Shown one piece after another: positions 24,051 through 34,423 of a DNA stretch of 64,000 bases. The DNA comes from Puffinus mauretanicus. Its lineage: Eukaryota > Chordata > Aves > Procellariiformes > Procellariidae. Position numbers and translations under genes: made by a program. The first letter of the stretch is position 1, and each line of letters opens with the position of its first letter. The stretch spans positions 2,480,001 to 2,544,000 of the forward strand of contig JAJKFH010003680.1 of assembly GCA_023333565.1 (NCBI GenBank), in the 5' to 3' direction. The notes beneath the pieces are model-generated. The model saw only the letters and a program-made list of their open reading frames with translations. It had not been told where the DNA came from and made no database searches.

Positions 24051-24240
24051 ACCGTGGACCTCCATAGGCTGCAAGGGGACAGCCTGCCTCACCATGTTCT
24101 TCATCATGGGCTGCAGGGGAATCTCTGCTCCAGTGCCTGGTGCCTCCTTCTCCACTGACCTTGGTGTCTGCAGGGCTGTTTCTCTCATATCTTCTCGCTC
24201 CTCTCTTCAGCTGCAGTTGTGCAGTTTTTTCGCCCCCCTT

Positions 24241-24250
24241 CTTAAATATG
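24241..24250 (-). promoter_or_regulatory. LTR TATA-like box
   Basis: On the minus strand catatttaag lies about 180 bp inside the LTR 5' end, in the position expected for the U3 core promoter. Activity is unknown. Confidence 0.6.
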
Positions 24251-24428
24251 TTATCACAGAGGAGCTACCACCATCGCTGATGGGCTCGGCCTTGGCTAGC
24301 GGCGGGTCCATCTTGGAGCCGGCTGGCATTGGCTCTATCAGACATGGGGGAAGCTTCTAGCAGCTTCTCACAGAAGTCACCCCTGTAGCCCCCCCACTAC
24401 CAAAACCTTGCCACGCAAACCCAATACA

Positions 24429-24433
24429 ACCTC
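24429..24433. repeat. LTR target-site duplication, right copy
   Basis: acctc immediately follows the LTR end at 24428 and matches the left copy at all five positions. Confidence 0.9.
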
Positions 24434-25730
24434 CATGGGGGCCAGTGCCACCAACACTACTCCCTAACTGGAGAGCAGAGTGGGAAGTTGAGCATGGAGG
24501 AAGTTCACAACATCTTCCAACAAACCCCATCTCCTGGTGGGTTGGGGCTAGGACACCACATGAACATGTGACACTTGACGAAGAAGGCAGCGCTGTCTCC
24601 CTTGGCCAGCATTCCTCGATTTGGCTCTGGATATGGGGTTAGGTGCCCCATATCAGCAAGCTGGAGCCACCAGCTAGTCCACCACGGATACCCACGAGAC
24701 TGCTACTTACAGCCTCATCTCCTCTCCTGCCTTTATCTGCCCCCCTCTTGCTCTGTCTGCATGTTTTCTGCCATGAGGGTGCAAGATGCAGGCAGGGCGG
24801 GCAGGCATACACCCTGCACCATGCAGGGAGGGTCCCTGCAGGTTTGCAGCTGCAGCCATAGAGGAACAAACATGGACCTGTAGGGCTGGTGTGTTTTGTC
24901 TCCTTGTCCGAAGGTGTCAGAGGACTGAAGGCATCTCTGGACACAGTTCAGGCTCACTGGGAGAGGAGGGTCAGCCCCGAAACTGCAGCAGTGGCTCTGG
25001 ATTTTAATGCAGGCTGCCCTGGAGCCCAAGATCTCCCTGCTTGCATGGCCTGGGTGGTTGAAAGCCAGGCAGGGCTGGAGCCAAAGGCAACATGCACAGA
25101 GGCCAGTGCCTTGTCCCTGGTCTCAGGTAGATTCAGCCCTCCTTGGGCTCTCTGGAGGCCACCGTGCTGCACAGGGGTGCTGCAGGTAGCTGGCAGGAGC
25201 ACGCAGAGGGGGAGGTGAGGGACCACTCGGGGTTCAGTCAGCCTGGACCAGTTCCTATCGCTGATACTGGTCTCATGTACCCAGGAATTACAGGGGGAGG
25301 AGGAGGCAATTCTGCCCAGGATGGGGCTGTGGGGAGGGCTGGCATGCAGCTCCATGACGGCGCTGCCAGGTCTCACACAGCTCTGATGTCTGACGCGTCA
25401 GTCAGCACAGCTGGGCCCCTGCCATGCCCATTAACTGCAGCGCTGATGTGGATCGGCCCCGAGCCCTGACAGCCCCTGCAGAGGAGCATGACAGGGCTGA
25501 AATGGGGAGCACAGGCACAAATTACAGATGCCCCCACCGAGTCATATACAGTCCCTCCAGAGCACCCCAGAACTGGGAGGGACCAGGGACAGGACCGTGC
25601 CATCCCGGAGCATCACTGCTTTTGCAGCACTCTGAGCTTGGATACCTTCTTCCACAGCTGTGTCCACCCCGCTCCTCCTCATTAGTGCCTGCAAAGTGCT
25701 TTGAAATCTCCAGCTGGAAGAGCCCATAGA
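24434..25730. other. Gene-free unique DNA
   Basis: Overlapping featureless frames, no repeat. The longest is 140 residues (24954-25376, minus). Confidence 0.7.
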
Positions 25731-26050
25731 CACACAGAACATTATTAATTCATGGCAATAATTGTTTCCGTGCCCTCGGCTTCGCGTCGCAGTTCTCACA
25801 CCCCATGCTCTCTGGGGCCCGGGGAGCCTCGGACACAAAGTCCCCCGAGCTATCAGGGCCACATCGCATAATCGAGGTGATGCCTTGACAATCCGTCCCC
25901 ATTCTGCAGGCGGGATTTGTATGCAGCAGGGAGCGCGGAGCTGGGCGCTCCTGTGGGAATCGATGGCAGTGGATTAGAGGCCATTGACAGCGGGTAATCA
26001 CCCTGCACCACAATGCAAGAATTTGGCTGGCGGCATTGCTCTGCAGCGTC
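25730..26050. promoter_or_regulatory. Candidate conserved noncoding block
   Basis: ATTATTAATTCATGG and the palindromic CAATAATTG (25756-25764) followed by TTTCC are succeeded by a CpG-bearing stretch and further ATCGATGG, GGATTAG and GGGTAATCACC words. Unique sequence mixing AT-rich motifs and retained CpGs, which is typical of developmental enhancers. Confidence 0.33.
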
Positions 26051-27445
26051 TGCTCAGAAGAGTTCCTCCCTGCCTTTTTCTTTTGGAGCATTTCAAAGGG
26101 TCCCTGTGAGCATTATGGGAGACATCCTGCACCGTCTTTGGGCTATCCCCAGGGCAAGAACAAAAGCGGGCAAAATAGTGCTGAAAGGACCTGGCTTGAT
26201 CCAGCCCTGGCTGCAAACATCTCCACACCTGCGTGTATGGGAGAGAGGGAGATGTGGCAGGTCCACACGTGTGACCCTTGGCCATTAGGCTGGGCAGAGG
26301 TTGCGATGGCTGGTGGGTGGTGCAGAGCTGGGGAGGTGTCCCAGTCATTCAGAGCCCCTGTGTTGGCTTCCTGGGGCTTATCACAGCTTTGCCTTGATTT
26401 CCCAGGCAGGAGAGAATGGGCAGACCCAGGCAAGCAGACCCTGGGACGCAGAGGCTCTTCCCCAAATCTTCCCTTCAGGAGCATCCTGCCGTCGCTGGCA
26501 CTCCTGGGTGTGCGAGATGACAGCTCTTTTATCCAAAGACAGCTCTGCTCTCTCCTCCTTCAAGTGCGCCGAACCCCAGGCTATTTACAGCATTTTTTCC
26601 AGTGTTTCTGAGTGGCTCTCGGAAAGTTTCCATCTCTGTTTCAGATGGGAGGCACAGCACTTGGCAGCGTTGTTCGAGAGCATGTGTGCGCCTGTGCGTG
26701 TGCGCAGAGGTGGGTGACGAGCCACTTGGCAGTGCGGGGTCTGGGTATACGTGTCGGCGTATGCACCGCGAGTGCATCGGTGCCTTCGCGGGGAGACGGG
26801 GTGACAACAGGTCTGTGCTCAGACACACCCGCCGAAGAACCAGCCGTTGCTGACATCTGTAGTTTTCTCTTACTGATGCTGCAAGTTTTCTTTTATTTCC
26901 ACCCCCAGCAAGACTTCTATGAAGAAAATTTCAAGCTCATGAACCCAGCTAGTGAATGGAGATGCCAAGCACAACTGTTCCTGTCTGGCTGCCTGTTTGC
27001 AGGCCAGAGCTCTGTAGGGCCATTAGGTGGGGAACCTCCATTTCAGCCCAATTTGAGAATTCAGAGCCTTGCTTCCATCCCATAGGAAGGAGGGAATAAC
27101 TTGAACTTCTGGCTGTTCTTCCCACCTGGTGTGAGGACTTCAGCCAGCCATATGGCCATGCCCTGTTTCCTCTGGGTGAAATGAGACCCTGCCCACATCC
27201 TGACCATGGACACCCAGGCCAGGGGTTTGCACCTAAACAAATGCTAGGAAAAGCAAGTGAGACATCTCTTGCCCACTGTGGCTGAGTCTAGGACACAGGA
27301 GCCCTCACTGTCCTGCAGACCAGGACCACTAGCACCCTGGGCATACGTCAGCCCTGAGGTCCAGCATGGTTTGGAGATCTTGATGCTTGTGCCTGGCAGG
27401 AGAGCTGAGGTGCATCATCCCACCAATGGAGCCAGGCTTTCAGGC
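26050..27445. other. Gene-free DNA with a TG-rich stretch
   Basis: A degenerate TGTGCGCCTGTGCG-type alternating tract lies at about 26678-26760. One exon-like segment is listed separately. Otherwise unique. Confidence 0.65.
26909..27026 (+). other. Weak exon-like segment
   Basis: A good polypyrimidine tract ending in cacccccag (acceptor at 26907-26908) opens an in-frame stretch beginning QDFYEENFKLMNPASEW. The first possible donor, after 27026 (ag|gtgggg), is poor. No family similarity is recognised. It could be an exon, an unspliced frame or chance. Confidence 0.13.
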
Positions 27446-27545
27446 ACAAGTGTCTCTAATTATTAATTAGCTGATGAGAGTTTATTACGTCTTAGTACAG
27501 CTCTCCTGTTGCCTATGACACTTACTGGCAAAGAAGAGGAGAGAG
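27445..27545. promoter_or_regulatory. Homeodomain-type near-palindrome and AT block
   Basis: ctaattattaattag (27456-27470) is nearly palindromic and carries two opposing TAAT cores, as in paired-class dimer sites. It is followed by GAGTTTATTACG and CCTATGACAC. Unique sequence between GC-rich flanks. Confidence 0.35.
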
Positions 27546-28190
27546 GCCTTGATGCTCCTGTTGCTCAGACACGTGCAAGCATTGTTGTGCAGGAACAACC
27601 GATCCACAGAGCCTGTAAGCCCTTGTCCCACTCTGGCAAGGGGGGGTCAGAGCTGTAACGCATCCCACAGCGGGAAAGCAGGAAAGCCCAGCCCCGTCCT
27701 GGTTATTTGGCCTGACTTAGCCCTGCTCAGCACCGTTCTTCATCCGCACAGGCTTCAGCACACGCAGGATGCCTTGGCCACATCATGCCCTCATTGGAGT
27801 TTCTCCAGACAAGGATGAGCCTGGAGGGAAATAAAGAAGCTAGCACCCAGACATCTCCCTCTCCTGGCCTTGATTTGGAGGAAACCTGCTCCCAGCTCCC
27901 TCTCTGCAGCCGTGAATGGGTCCATGGGAGCTGCAAGCCAGATGCGCTGCACTGCGGTCCACATGGCAGTGAGCCACTCTCCCCAGCCCCAGTGCCCAGC
28001 AGCTCCCCTCCTCTGTGTCATCCCCAAGTGAGGTTGTCCCTGCTGTGATCTCAGGTCCGCTCTCTGCTGCCTGAGCAGATCAGGAGAGGTCCCACTGGCT
28101 GCACCCACTGTGGCCAGGAGCTGGCCAGGATGACCCGCGCTGCTGACTCAGCCCGTGCTGGGCTGCTGGCATGGGCTGGCAGAGGGAAGG
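27546..28190. other. Gene-free unique DNA
   Basis: GC-rich; frames to 105 residues without features. Confidence 0.7.
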
Positions 28191-28194
28191 GTTA

Positions 28195-28400
28195 AGTGCG
28201 ATTGGGAGGCTCTGACATTTTGCTAATGTGCTGTGTTAATTGATTCGCTCATTTCCATTTGTTCCTGTTAAAGAGAGACAGATGAGAGTGGTCCTGCAGT
28301 GCAGCAACTTGGCAGGGAGCGTCTCCGCTGCGTGCAGATGTGCTCCTGACTCATTTATTACCATCAGGCCTCCAAGCTACCAGCGAGCCCGAGCATCGCG
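28195..28400. promoter_or_regulatory. Candidate noncoding element
   Basis: GCTAATGTG, GTTAATTGATTCG and TGACTCATTTATTACC (AP-1-type core plus AT-rich word) lie within 200 bp of unique sequence with retained CpGs. A possible enhancer, inferred from motifs. Confidence 0.3.
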
Positions 28401-28800
28401 TGAGCCTGCTTTCTCCAGGACCAGAGAAGAGCAAAGCAGCGGACCCCCAACATCCCTCCCAGGGCACGAAGGCCACGTGCCCCATCTGCGCAGCCTGCAC
28501 AGACTGAGCCTGGCTGGGAAAGGGGAAGAAACTGCTGTCTTTGGGAGGAGAGAGAAAGCCAAACGAAGGGACAGCAGCCTGTTTGGAAAACACGTGGCCC
28601 AGGAAAGAGCTGGACTGCCTTCAGTCAGCATGGCCCTAAGAGAAACACCAGCCATTTCCATGCCAACAGCTTTTGATGTAGAGCAATTACAGGTACCAGG
28701 AGACTTTGGTCCAGCCTGTGGGCAGCCCAGGTGACCCAGCCCCAGCACCGCCCCAGCTCAGCAAGCTCCACTGAACTACAGGACTGATATTATGAGCTCT
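28400..28800. other. Gene-free unique DNA
   Basis: The plus frame 28240-28734 (164 residues) has no domain and starts inside the preceding AT-rich block. Confidence 0.6.
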
Positions 28801-28804
28801 AGAG

Positions 28805-28880
28805 GTGAGAGGTGGAGGCCAGGCACAGGCAGGTGTGCAACTTGCCAGAGGTTGTACGGAGAGAAGGACTCTGCTCTTTG
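28805..28880 (-). mobile_element. Possible MIR-like SINE fragment
   Basis: Plus-strand order of GAGGTGGAGGCCAGGCACAG and CAACTTGCCAGAGGTTGTAC parallels the reverse-oriented MIR phrases for GAGGCACAG and ACTTGCCCAAGGTCACAC. Strongly diverged and may be coincidental. Confidence 0.3.
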
Positions 28881-29160
28881 CAAGGGACATGGCCTGCGCA
28901 CAGCCTCCCACCACACAGCACGTCAGGACAAGCAGGGATGCAGGCAGCAGCAGCACCTGAGGGGATCTGGGGTCATGGCCTGCCCTTGTTCTTACCTGCA
29001 GCCCTGGGAATCAGGGGACAGCCGGCACTAAACCCATGCCCTGCACTCCCTCTTGCCAGACCATGCTGGTGCAGGCAGCAGTGTTATGCCCAGAGCCTTT
29101 CCTCACACCTGCAGGACCTGGCTACCCAAGATGAGGTGCCCAGTGATATCTGAGTCACTT
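28880..29160. other. Gene-free unique DNA
   Basis: No structure recognised. Confidence 0.6.
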
Positions 29161-29360
29161 GACCACTTAGTTATTTTTCCTGTTGAAAAATGCAATTATG
29201 ACAAAAATCAAATTGCTGAAGGGAAAGAGCTCAATTTCAGTCAAAATGCTTATTAAAAACGTATGTGCTCTGAACATTTTTGCTGCCCAAAGAAAAATAT
29301 CTCAATCCAAGTGTCATTATTTGCTTGAACTTTTCTGTGGAAGAAACTTCTCTTCTAGGC
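29160..29360. other. AT-rich island, origin unclear
   Basis: An abrupt AT-rich stretch with GTTGAAAAATGCAATTATG and TCAAAATGCTTATTAAAAACG words. It lacks clear terminal repeats. It could be another decayed AT-rich transposon copy or unique conserved DNA. Confidence 0.4.
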
Positions 29361-29770
29361 AGCCTCGGAAGGGACGAGTCTGTGCCCAGCCCTGAAAAGA
29401 GCAGCACCAAGTCTGGTTGCAGGTGGGAGAGCAGGCGGCAGCGAGGACTGTGGGACGTCGGTCTGTCTGTGCCCGCAGGAGAAAGGCCAGTGACCCCTTG
29501 GATGGCGATATCTGCTTACCAGGGGCTGTCAGTCGTGGTCGGTCGCTCCTGCCTCTGCCTGTGGTGAGCTGCATTTGCATAGCTGCTGGTGTCTGAGCAG
29601 AGCTGGGAACTCAGCCCTTCGCACATCTCTTAAACCCTCATCCCTTCACCCGTCTGATGCAGAAGGCAGCCCCGCTGGGGAAGGGGGATGCATGGAGAGG
29701 TCAGGTTCTGGGCTTACTGCCATGAAACACTTCCCATCACAAACTGACCACCTCTGCTTTTCTGCTCTTG

Positions 29771-29860
29771 TATATATGTGGGCGTGTGTCTTCGCGGGAA
29801 GGTGTGCATATGTGTGTACAAGCGTGTGCGTGATCATGCGTGTGTGTGTGTTTGCATGGA
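29771..29860. repeat. Imperfect TG/TA alternating tract
   Basis: TATATATGTG, GCGTGTGTC, GTGTGCATATGTGTGTAC and GCGTGTGTGTGTG words separated by short interruptions. A degenerate microsatellite with alternating purine-pyrimidine character. Confidence 0.8.
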
Positions 29861-29904
29861 CACATCGATCTGTGTCTCCTGTGCACGTGAGTCTATGCAT
29901 GTCC

Positions 29905-31970
29905 ATGTGCTGGGGTTGTGTAAAGCCAGAGGATCTTCACCCAGGTGGGGAGATCTTGATCAGAGTCATTTGGAGAGGCTCCAGCAAGCAAATGCCTCGC
30001 CAGGTTTGCCTGTATTTCAGGAAATGTTAATAATGTGCATCCTCGAGTCCCTGGTGCTCCTGCATCTTCACCCTGTGGCCATGCCTCTCTCCCAGGGAGC
30101 TGATTACAGACGGTATCACTGTTGCAGAAACGATGGGTCAGAAACACAGGCAGCTAATGCAAAGAAAAGGAGAGAAAAAGATGCTTGGGGTTGAGTGGGT
30201 CCTTGAGGAGGAAAGAGCAAAGCACAAAGACAAACCATGCTGAAGCATTGCTCTGGGGAAAGACAGCAGGGCCCTGGCACGTTCCTGTTGCCAGTTCTAG
30301 GGTTCTGGTCGGAACTGGTCTACATGGAAATTAACTCACCTTTGCTTTATTTTGGACCAAAGAGGCAGAAATTTTCCCTTAAGCAGTGACCACATGAGGT
30401 TTCCTGTGTTGCAGGACCCCAGCACCTTTACCCACCTGTGTGAAGGAGATGAGGCTCACAAGAAGAGCGGGCAGGACTACACCTTAGTGAATCTCAGCCT
30501 GGCTTTGCCGGGGGTTACAGGCTGCCTGTTCTCTTTTAGATGCTGCTTTCCCACGGTGAGTCATGGGCACCTCTTGATTGCATCGGATAAGCTCTTGCTG
30601 CCTGTGGCACCAGAACTGAGGACACATCCTTGGTGGTGCAGGGTGCAGAAACACCCAGGCTAGCTCCATGCAAGCTGGTGTCTCAGGGAAGCATGATACC
30701 ACGCTTCACGGAGGTATCAGCCTGGTACCTGGAGCAGAAGAAAGGGAGCACCATCCTGATCCGGTGCCCTGCATGGCCTCCCACATCACTGCACTCAGAC
30801 AGCTGAGGGTGTAGCATGGGGGCAAGTGTGAGGGGTTAGAGAGAGGACGAAGCTGCCCAAATTCGCACTGCTGTCAAAGCACAGGGCTGGTACTCCCAAC
30901 CTCTTTCTGCATCTCTGCTGATGGGTGGGAATATGTGTGGAGAGGATGTGAGAGCTCATGTCCATATGAAATCTGCTCCAGATTTGCCCTGCTCCAGGGC
31001 TCATGAGGCCACCGATCCCTGAGCTGTGCCCATGTCCTGTACAGATGAGCTCAGAGCCCCCTTTCCTCTTCCCAGCCACTTGCTGTGGTGAATGTATCTT
31101 CCTCTGGGGTGAAAGCTGGAGAGCAGCTGGCAGCCAAGCTCCCGCAAGCAGAGGAGAGGAGAGGGCTCCAGCTCACCAGGGCAGGGAAGCTGAAACGCAT
31201 CAGGGTTTTTTTCTGTACAGTTATCACTTTAGTCTGAGTGATGTGCAAGCCCTGAGGCCATAGTAGCCTGCTCTTAGTGATGAAGGAACAGGGGTTTCTC
31301 TGGCAGAGCCCTTTATTGGCGTGTGGGTTGGAGACGGGGGCCTTCTCCACCAAGTGTGGGTGGCACAAACAGCAGCAGGCAATTCCCCTGCTGGCAATGC
31401 CTGTGGCTGCTCGGTCACCAAGTCCCGCTGCCTTGCTCCTCCTGCGAAAGCCAGCATCACTCCCGTGTCTCTGCCTGCCCTTTGCTTTACAGTTGCCTTC
31501 TGCCAGCCCTTCCATCTCTAGTTGTTCTCCTAGGAGACCCCAGCTTTCCTCCTGGGTCAGCTTTTGCTGGGCTCTTCCCTCTTTTCACATTTCTGTTCCT
31601 AAAGTCACTTTAATCCAAAAGGAAGAATAATTGCCTCTTCCATTTAGCTAAAATGCAAGATCATAAACTTGCCCATCAGCTGCAGCAAGGTCAGGAACTG
31701 CCCGTAAAAGGCAGAAGGCATTTATTGCTTCCAGAAGAGCAGAGTTCACTCCCTCTTGTTTCTGCATCCCCACCCTGATGCCTCCAGTGAGATCTCACTA
31801 GAGCTGGGTGGATGCAGCAGGATAAATTGGCTGAAGTATCCCCAGACAAGATTTGTACTGTACAAAGCTCTGCATGGCAGCAGCACTTTTGGCTGTCCTC
31901 TCTGCACGATGTTCAGTGGGTCAGGGTCATCCCTTGGTAGCATGTCTGCTCCTGACCGGAGAAACGACTC
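29905..31970. other. Gene-free unique DNA
   Basis: No repeat beyond the listed features. One exon-like segment (30415-30555) is reported separately. Confidence 0.65.
30415..30555 (+). other. Exon-like segment, 47 codons
   Basis: A 141-bp open stretch lies between a good acceptor (tttcctgtgttgcag, AG at 30413-30414) and a strong donor (cacg|gtgagt, GT at 30556-30557). Its length is an exact multiple of three and it is open in the acceptor's frame, starting DPSTFTHLCEGDEAHKKSG. No protein family is recognised and no partner exons were found. It could be a noncoding transcript exon or coincidence. Confidence 0.2.
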
Positions 31971-31977
31971 TGTTTGT

Positions 31978-32060
31978 AAACCAAGGCTTCAGAGGCTTCA
32001 CAGGTTGCAAAACGCTGCTGTGACATGGGGAAGACTCCACCATAAGGATATTTTGCTAGA
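31978..32060 (+). mobile_element. Possible LINE reverse-transcriptase tail relic
   Basis: One frame reads RLQRLHRLQNAAVT, resembling the RLQ-x-VQNAAARL motif near the end of L2/CR1-clade reverse transcriptases. The following residues do not continue the motif clearly, so this is a weak match in decayed sequence. Confidence 0.2.
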
Positions 32061-32199
32061 AAATAAATTTCTATCGAGATTCACTGCTGACAACAAGAAC
32101 CAGTGCTACCAGAGAGGTTGACTGGGGAAAGTCTGTGTTGCCTTTCTCTCGCATGAGGCTGGTTGGTGAAAAGTTACTCATTCTGAAAGGAAAGAGACA

Positions 32200-32520
32200 G
32201 CCAGGTGCTCATTTTTTTTGTCAGAATTTTTCATGAAATTAAATGCAGCTTTTCGGGGTTAGGCTTTTTTCTCTCCCACCTCAAGCCTTCTCCCTTTCCA
32301 TCCCTTTTTCCACCCCAAGAAACATGAAGGGGGATGAAGTGATAGCAAACTACCAAGCTAATTTTCATCCTCATTTTTTGGAGGAAAACTTTAATCACTC
32401 CATCTGGGAGGGGGAGAGGGGGTAATATTCCACTTCTGCATTGAAAACATTCCAGCTCTCTAACAAGTTGAGATGGAAAAATTTGGTCTCCTTGACTTTG
32501 ATGCCTAGTAAGTGTCACTT
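32200..32520. other. AT-rich island, origin unclear
   Basis: A T-rich start, the perfect palindrome tttcatgaaa (32229-32238), a C/T-rich middle and AATTTTCATCCTC, GAAAACTTTAATC words. It has a similar texture to the other palindromic islands without resolvable ends. Confidence 0.4.
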
Positions 32521-33290
32521 AAATAACATGACAGACGGAAGCAGACTCCTCCTCCCTTGAATCCACCCATGGAGAGCGGTCCCCTGTGCCAAGCATCCCA
32601 GGAGGAACAAATCGCGCTTGGGCAGCACAGCCCTGCGCCTGTCTTTGGGGACACGTGGACATTCAGGATTTGGAAAGGGACCCCTGGTCGTATTCCCAGG
32701 GCGAACAACCTCGTAAAGCCACACGTCTGCCACAACGGGTGTGCCCAGTCGCTTCCTAGCCAGGCAGCAAAACCAGATGGGTCTAAACTTATTTGGGAGG
32801 TTCTAGGGAGAATCCTCCAGTCTCATTTTCTGAGGGTGAGTGAAGCTGCAAAGGCAACCAGTGCAGGGAGGGAGAGATGCCCAGCACCAGTCAGGACTGT
32901 CCCCGCACTGCAGAAGGGGGATGCCACCGGCTCCTGCGCCCAGCCCAGCGCACGGGGCTTGCGCTGTGCAGCCGCTCTGTGCTCATTACCCCACACAGCC
33001 CCAGAGCGAGGATGCTCCGGACCCAGCTTCCCTGCAGGTTCCTGCCCCCACCGTCCCTCAAGTTGGGCTGCACCAGGCTCTGGGTTCGTGCCGAAGGTGG
33101 GCTCAGTGCTGCTGCCCACACCAGTGCCGCTCCTCCTCCTCTGCACCCGTCTCTGCAGTAGTGACCGAGTCCAAGCCTGGGACCCGTCCCTGACGAGCGC
33201 ATCTCTGCTCTTTGTCTGTCCCCATCACGCCGAGGTCAGATGATTCGTGTGATTCATGTGGCATGACTCCGCATACGCCTGCTTCAGCAT
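32520..33290. other. Gene-free unique DNA
   Basis: The plus frame 32557-33243 (228 residues) spans this block but is overlapped by long frames on both strands, has no domain and lacks convincing splice borders. Confidence 0.6.
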
Positions 33291-33302
33291 CGTAAGATGT
33301 CA

Positions 33303-33316
33303 GTTGCCATGGAAAC
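33303..33316 (+). promoter_or_regulatory. Canonical RFX X-box
   Basis: gttgccatggaaac is an inverted pair of RFX half-sites with the standard 2-bp spacer and matches the classic X-box/EF-C type. RFX factors bind such sites in promoters and enhancers of ciliary and other genes. No adjacent exon is identified. Confidence 0.5.
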
Positions 33317-33429
33317 GTGATACAACACATCCTGGCATCGCTTGGGTGAGGTTTTCCAAGCTGGCAGGGTGGGGAGGTCGTCCTCTCCCCTCCTTTCCGA
33401 GGAAGCTCGTCATCTGGGCAGGGACACAG

Positions 33430-33560
33430 TGGGAGATGCATTAACGAAAGCCTCCTGCTGCCGACATCCGCCTTCCGCCTCCCTCGCCCTCCTGGAAAGG
33501 CCCTCTTCGCCAAGGATCACCCGCCGGCCACATCCTGCCCGTCCTCAGCAGCTGCGCGAA
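33430..33560. other. CpG-enriched stretch
   Basis: Roughly a dozen CpGs lie in about 130 bp, starting some 115 bp after the X-box at 33303. Too short and diffuse to call a CpG island. Confidence 0.4.
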
Positions 33561-34270
33561 TCCAGCCAGGGTCCCTTCCCCCTCCACCACTGCCGGCAAG
33601 AGCAGAGCTTGGCCCTGCCGGTAGCATCTGCACGGCTTCTGCTGGGGGAATCTTTGTCCTGTCTGATCCAGAGAAACCCTGGCTGCATCCCGAGGAAACT
33701 GTGCCCAGAACGGGCCCTCAGAGCTGAACCACTGCTGGGGAAGAGCACCCTCATGATGTTTTGTCCCTTGCTGACCCCAGACCTCGGGGCCGGTAGGGAT
33801 GGAGAACCTGACTTTCACCAAGACCTGAACCTGCATCCTACATGCCAGTGAGTCCCCAAATGCTGGCTCATTCTGGGTTCCTCCTTGGTGCTGTCATTTC
33901 CCATGGAAAAAAACCTGGCTTTCATCCCAGTGCTGCCTGGGACTGATTTGGAAATCTCTGACCATTTCATGGGAAGGGATGGTCATCTTCACCCCAGCTG
34001 TGGTTAGAGTGGATAAATGATCCCACATGGGGAAGGTGTCACCTCCTGCGACTCAGGATAGGCTGTTTGAAGTCTGCAGGGTACCACACATGCTGGGGCA
34101 GGAGCAGCTCTCCAGGAGCAGATAGATGTGGAAAGATTCAGGACTACTGGGAGCATGGCCAAAGGGAGACTCGCCGAAGGCCCAAGCATGCTGCAGACGC
34201 AGCTCCAGCCAGGCTTGCTGCTATATGGTTGTTGTAAATAGCTCCAGCAGGAGACAGTGGGCTTAAATCC
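33560..34270. other. Gene-free unique DNA
   Basis: No recognised repeat or coding structure. Confidence 0.65.
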
Positions 34271-34275
34271 TTTCA

Positions 34276-34325
34276 AAGTCTAAGCCCAAGCCAAGTGATT
34301 TAGGTGCTCAGATCTCATTGCCATT
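34276..34325. mobile_element. Possible fragment of palindromic amniote repeat
   Basis: Words such as GTGATTTAGGTGCTCAGATC followed by CATTGCCATT recall the GGAGCCTAAATCCCATTGAAA phrases of a palindromic repeat common in reptiles and birds. The match is short and diverged. Confidence 0.2.
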
Positions 34326-34423
34326 CCCTCTAACTACTTTCCAGTTTCCCTGGTCTGTAAGTTTTAATTTTGGGATTGTAAAACTGTGGAAAGCTCCTGG
34401 ATCAACCCTTCATGGGGACAGTG

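Larger units (their letters stand above)
23320..24428 (-). mobile_element. Solo LTR of an avian endogenous retrovirus (ERVL-like)
   Basis: A 1109-bp element read on the minus strand begins TGTATTGGGTTTGCG at 24428 and ends ...CCACCGCA at 23320, giving canonical TG...CA ends. It is flanked by the identical pentamer acctc on both sides. A TATA-like catatttaag lies at 24250-24241, and an ATTAAA polyadenylation variant at 23504-23499 in element orientation. I recognise the sequence as an LTR widespread in bird genomes. No internal gag-pol or second LTR is present, so it is a recombination-derived solo LTR. The middle consists of about 47-bp degenerate units. ERVL class is inferred from the 5-bp duplication. 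Confidence 0.92.

Noticed and set aside
23278..24360. 360-residue plus-strand gene
   Set aside because: It lies antisense inside the solo LTR, and its regularity reflects the LTR's internal tandem units.
23320..24428. Full-length endogenous retrovirus
   Set aside because: Only one LTR is present and both flanks carry the target duplication. No gag, pol or env similarity was found anywhere in the window.
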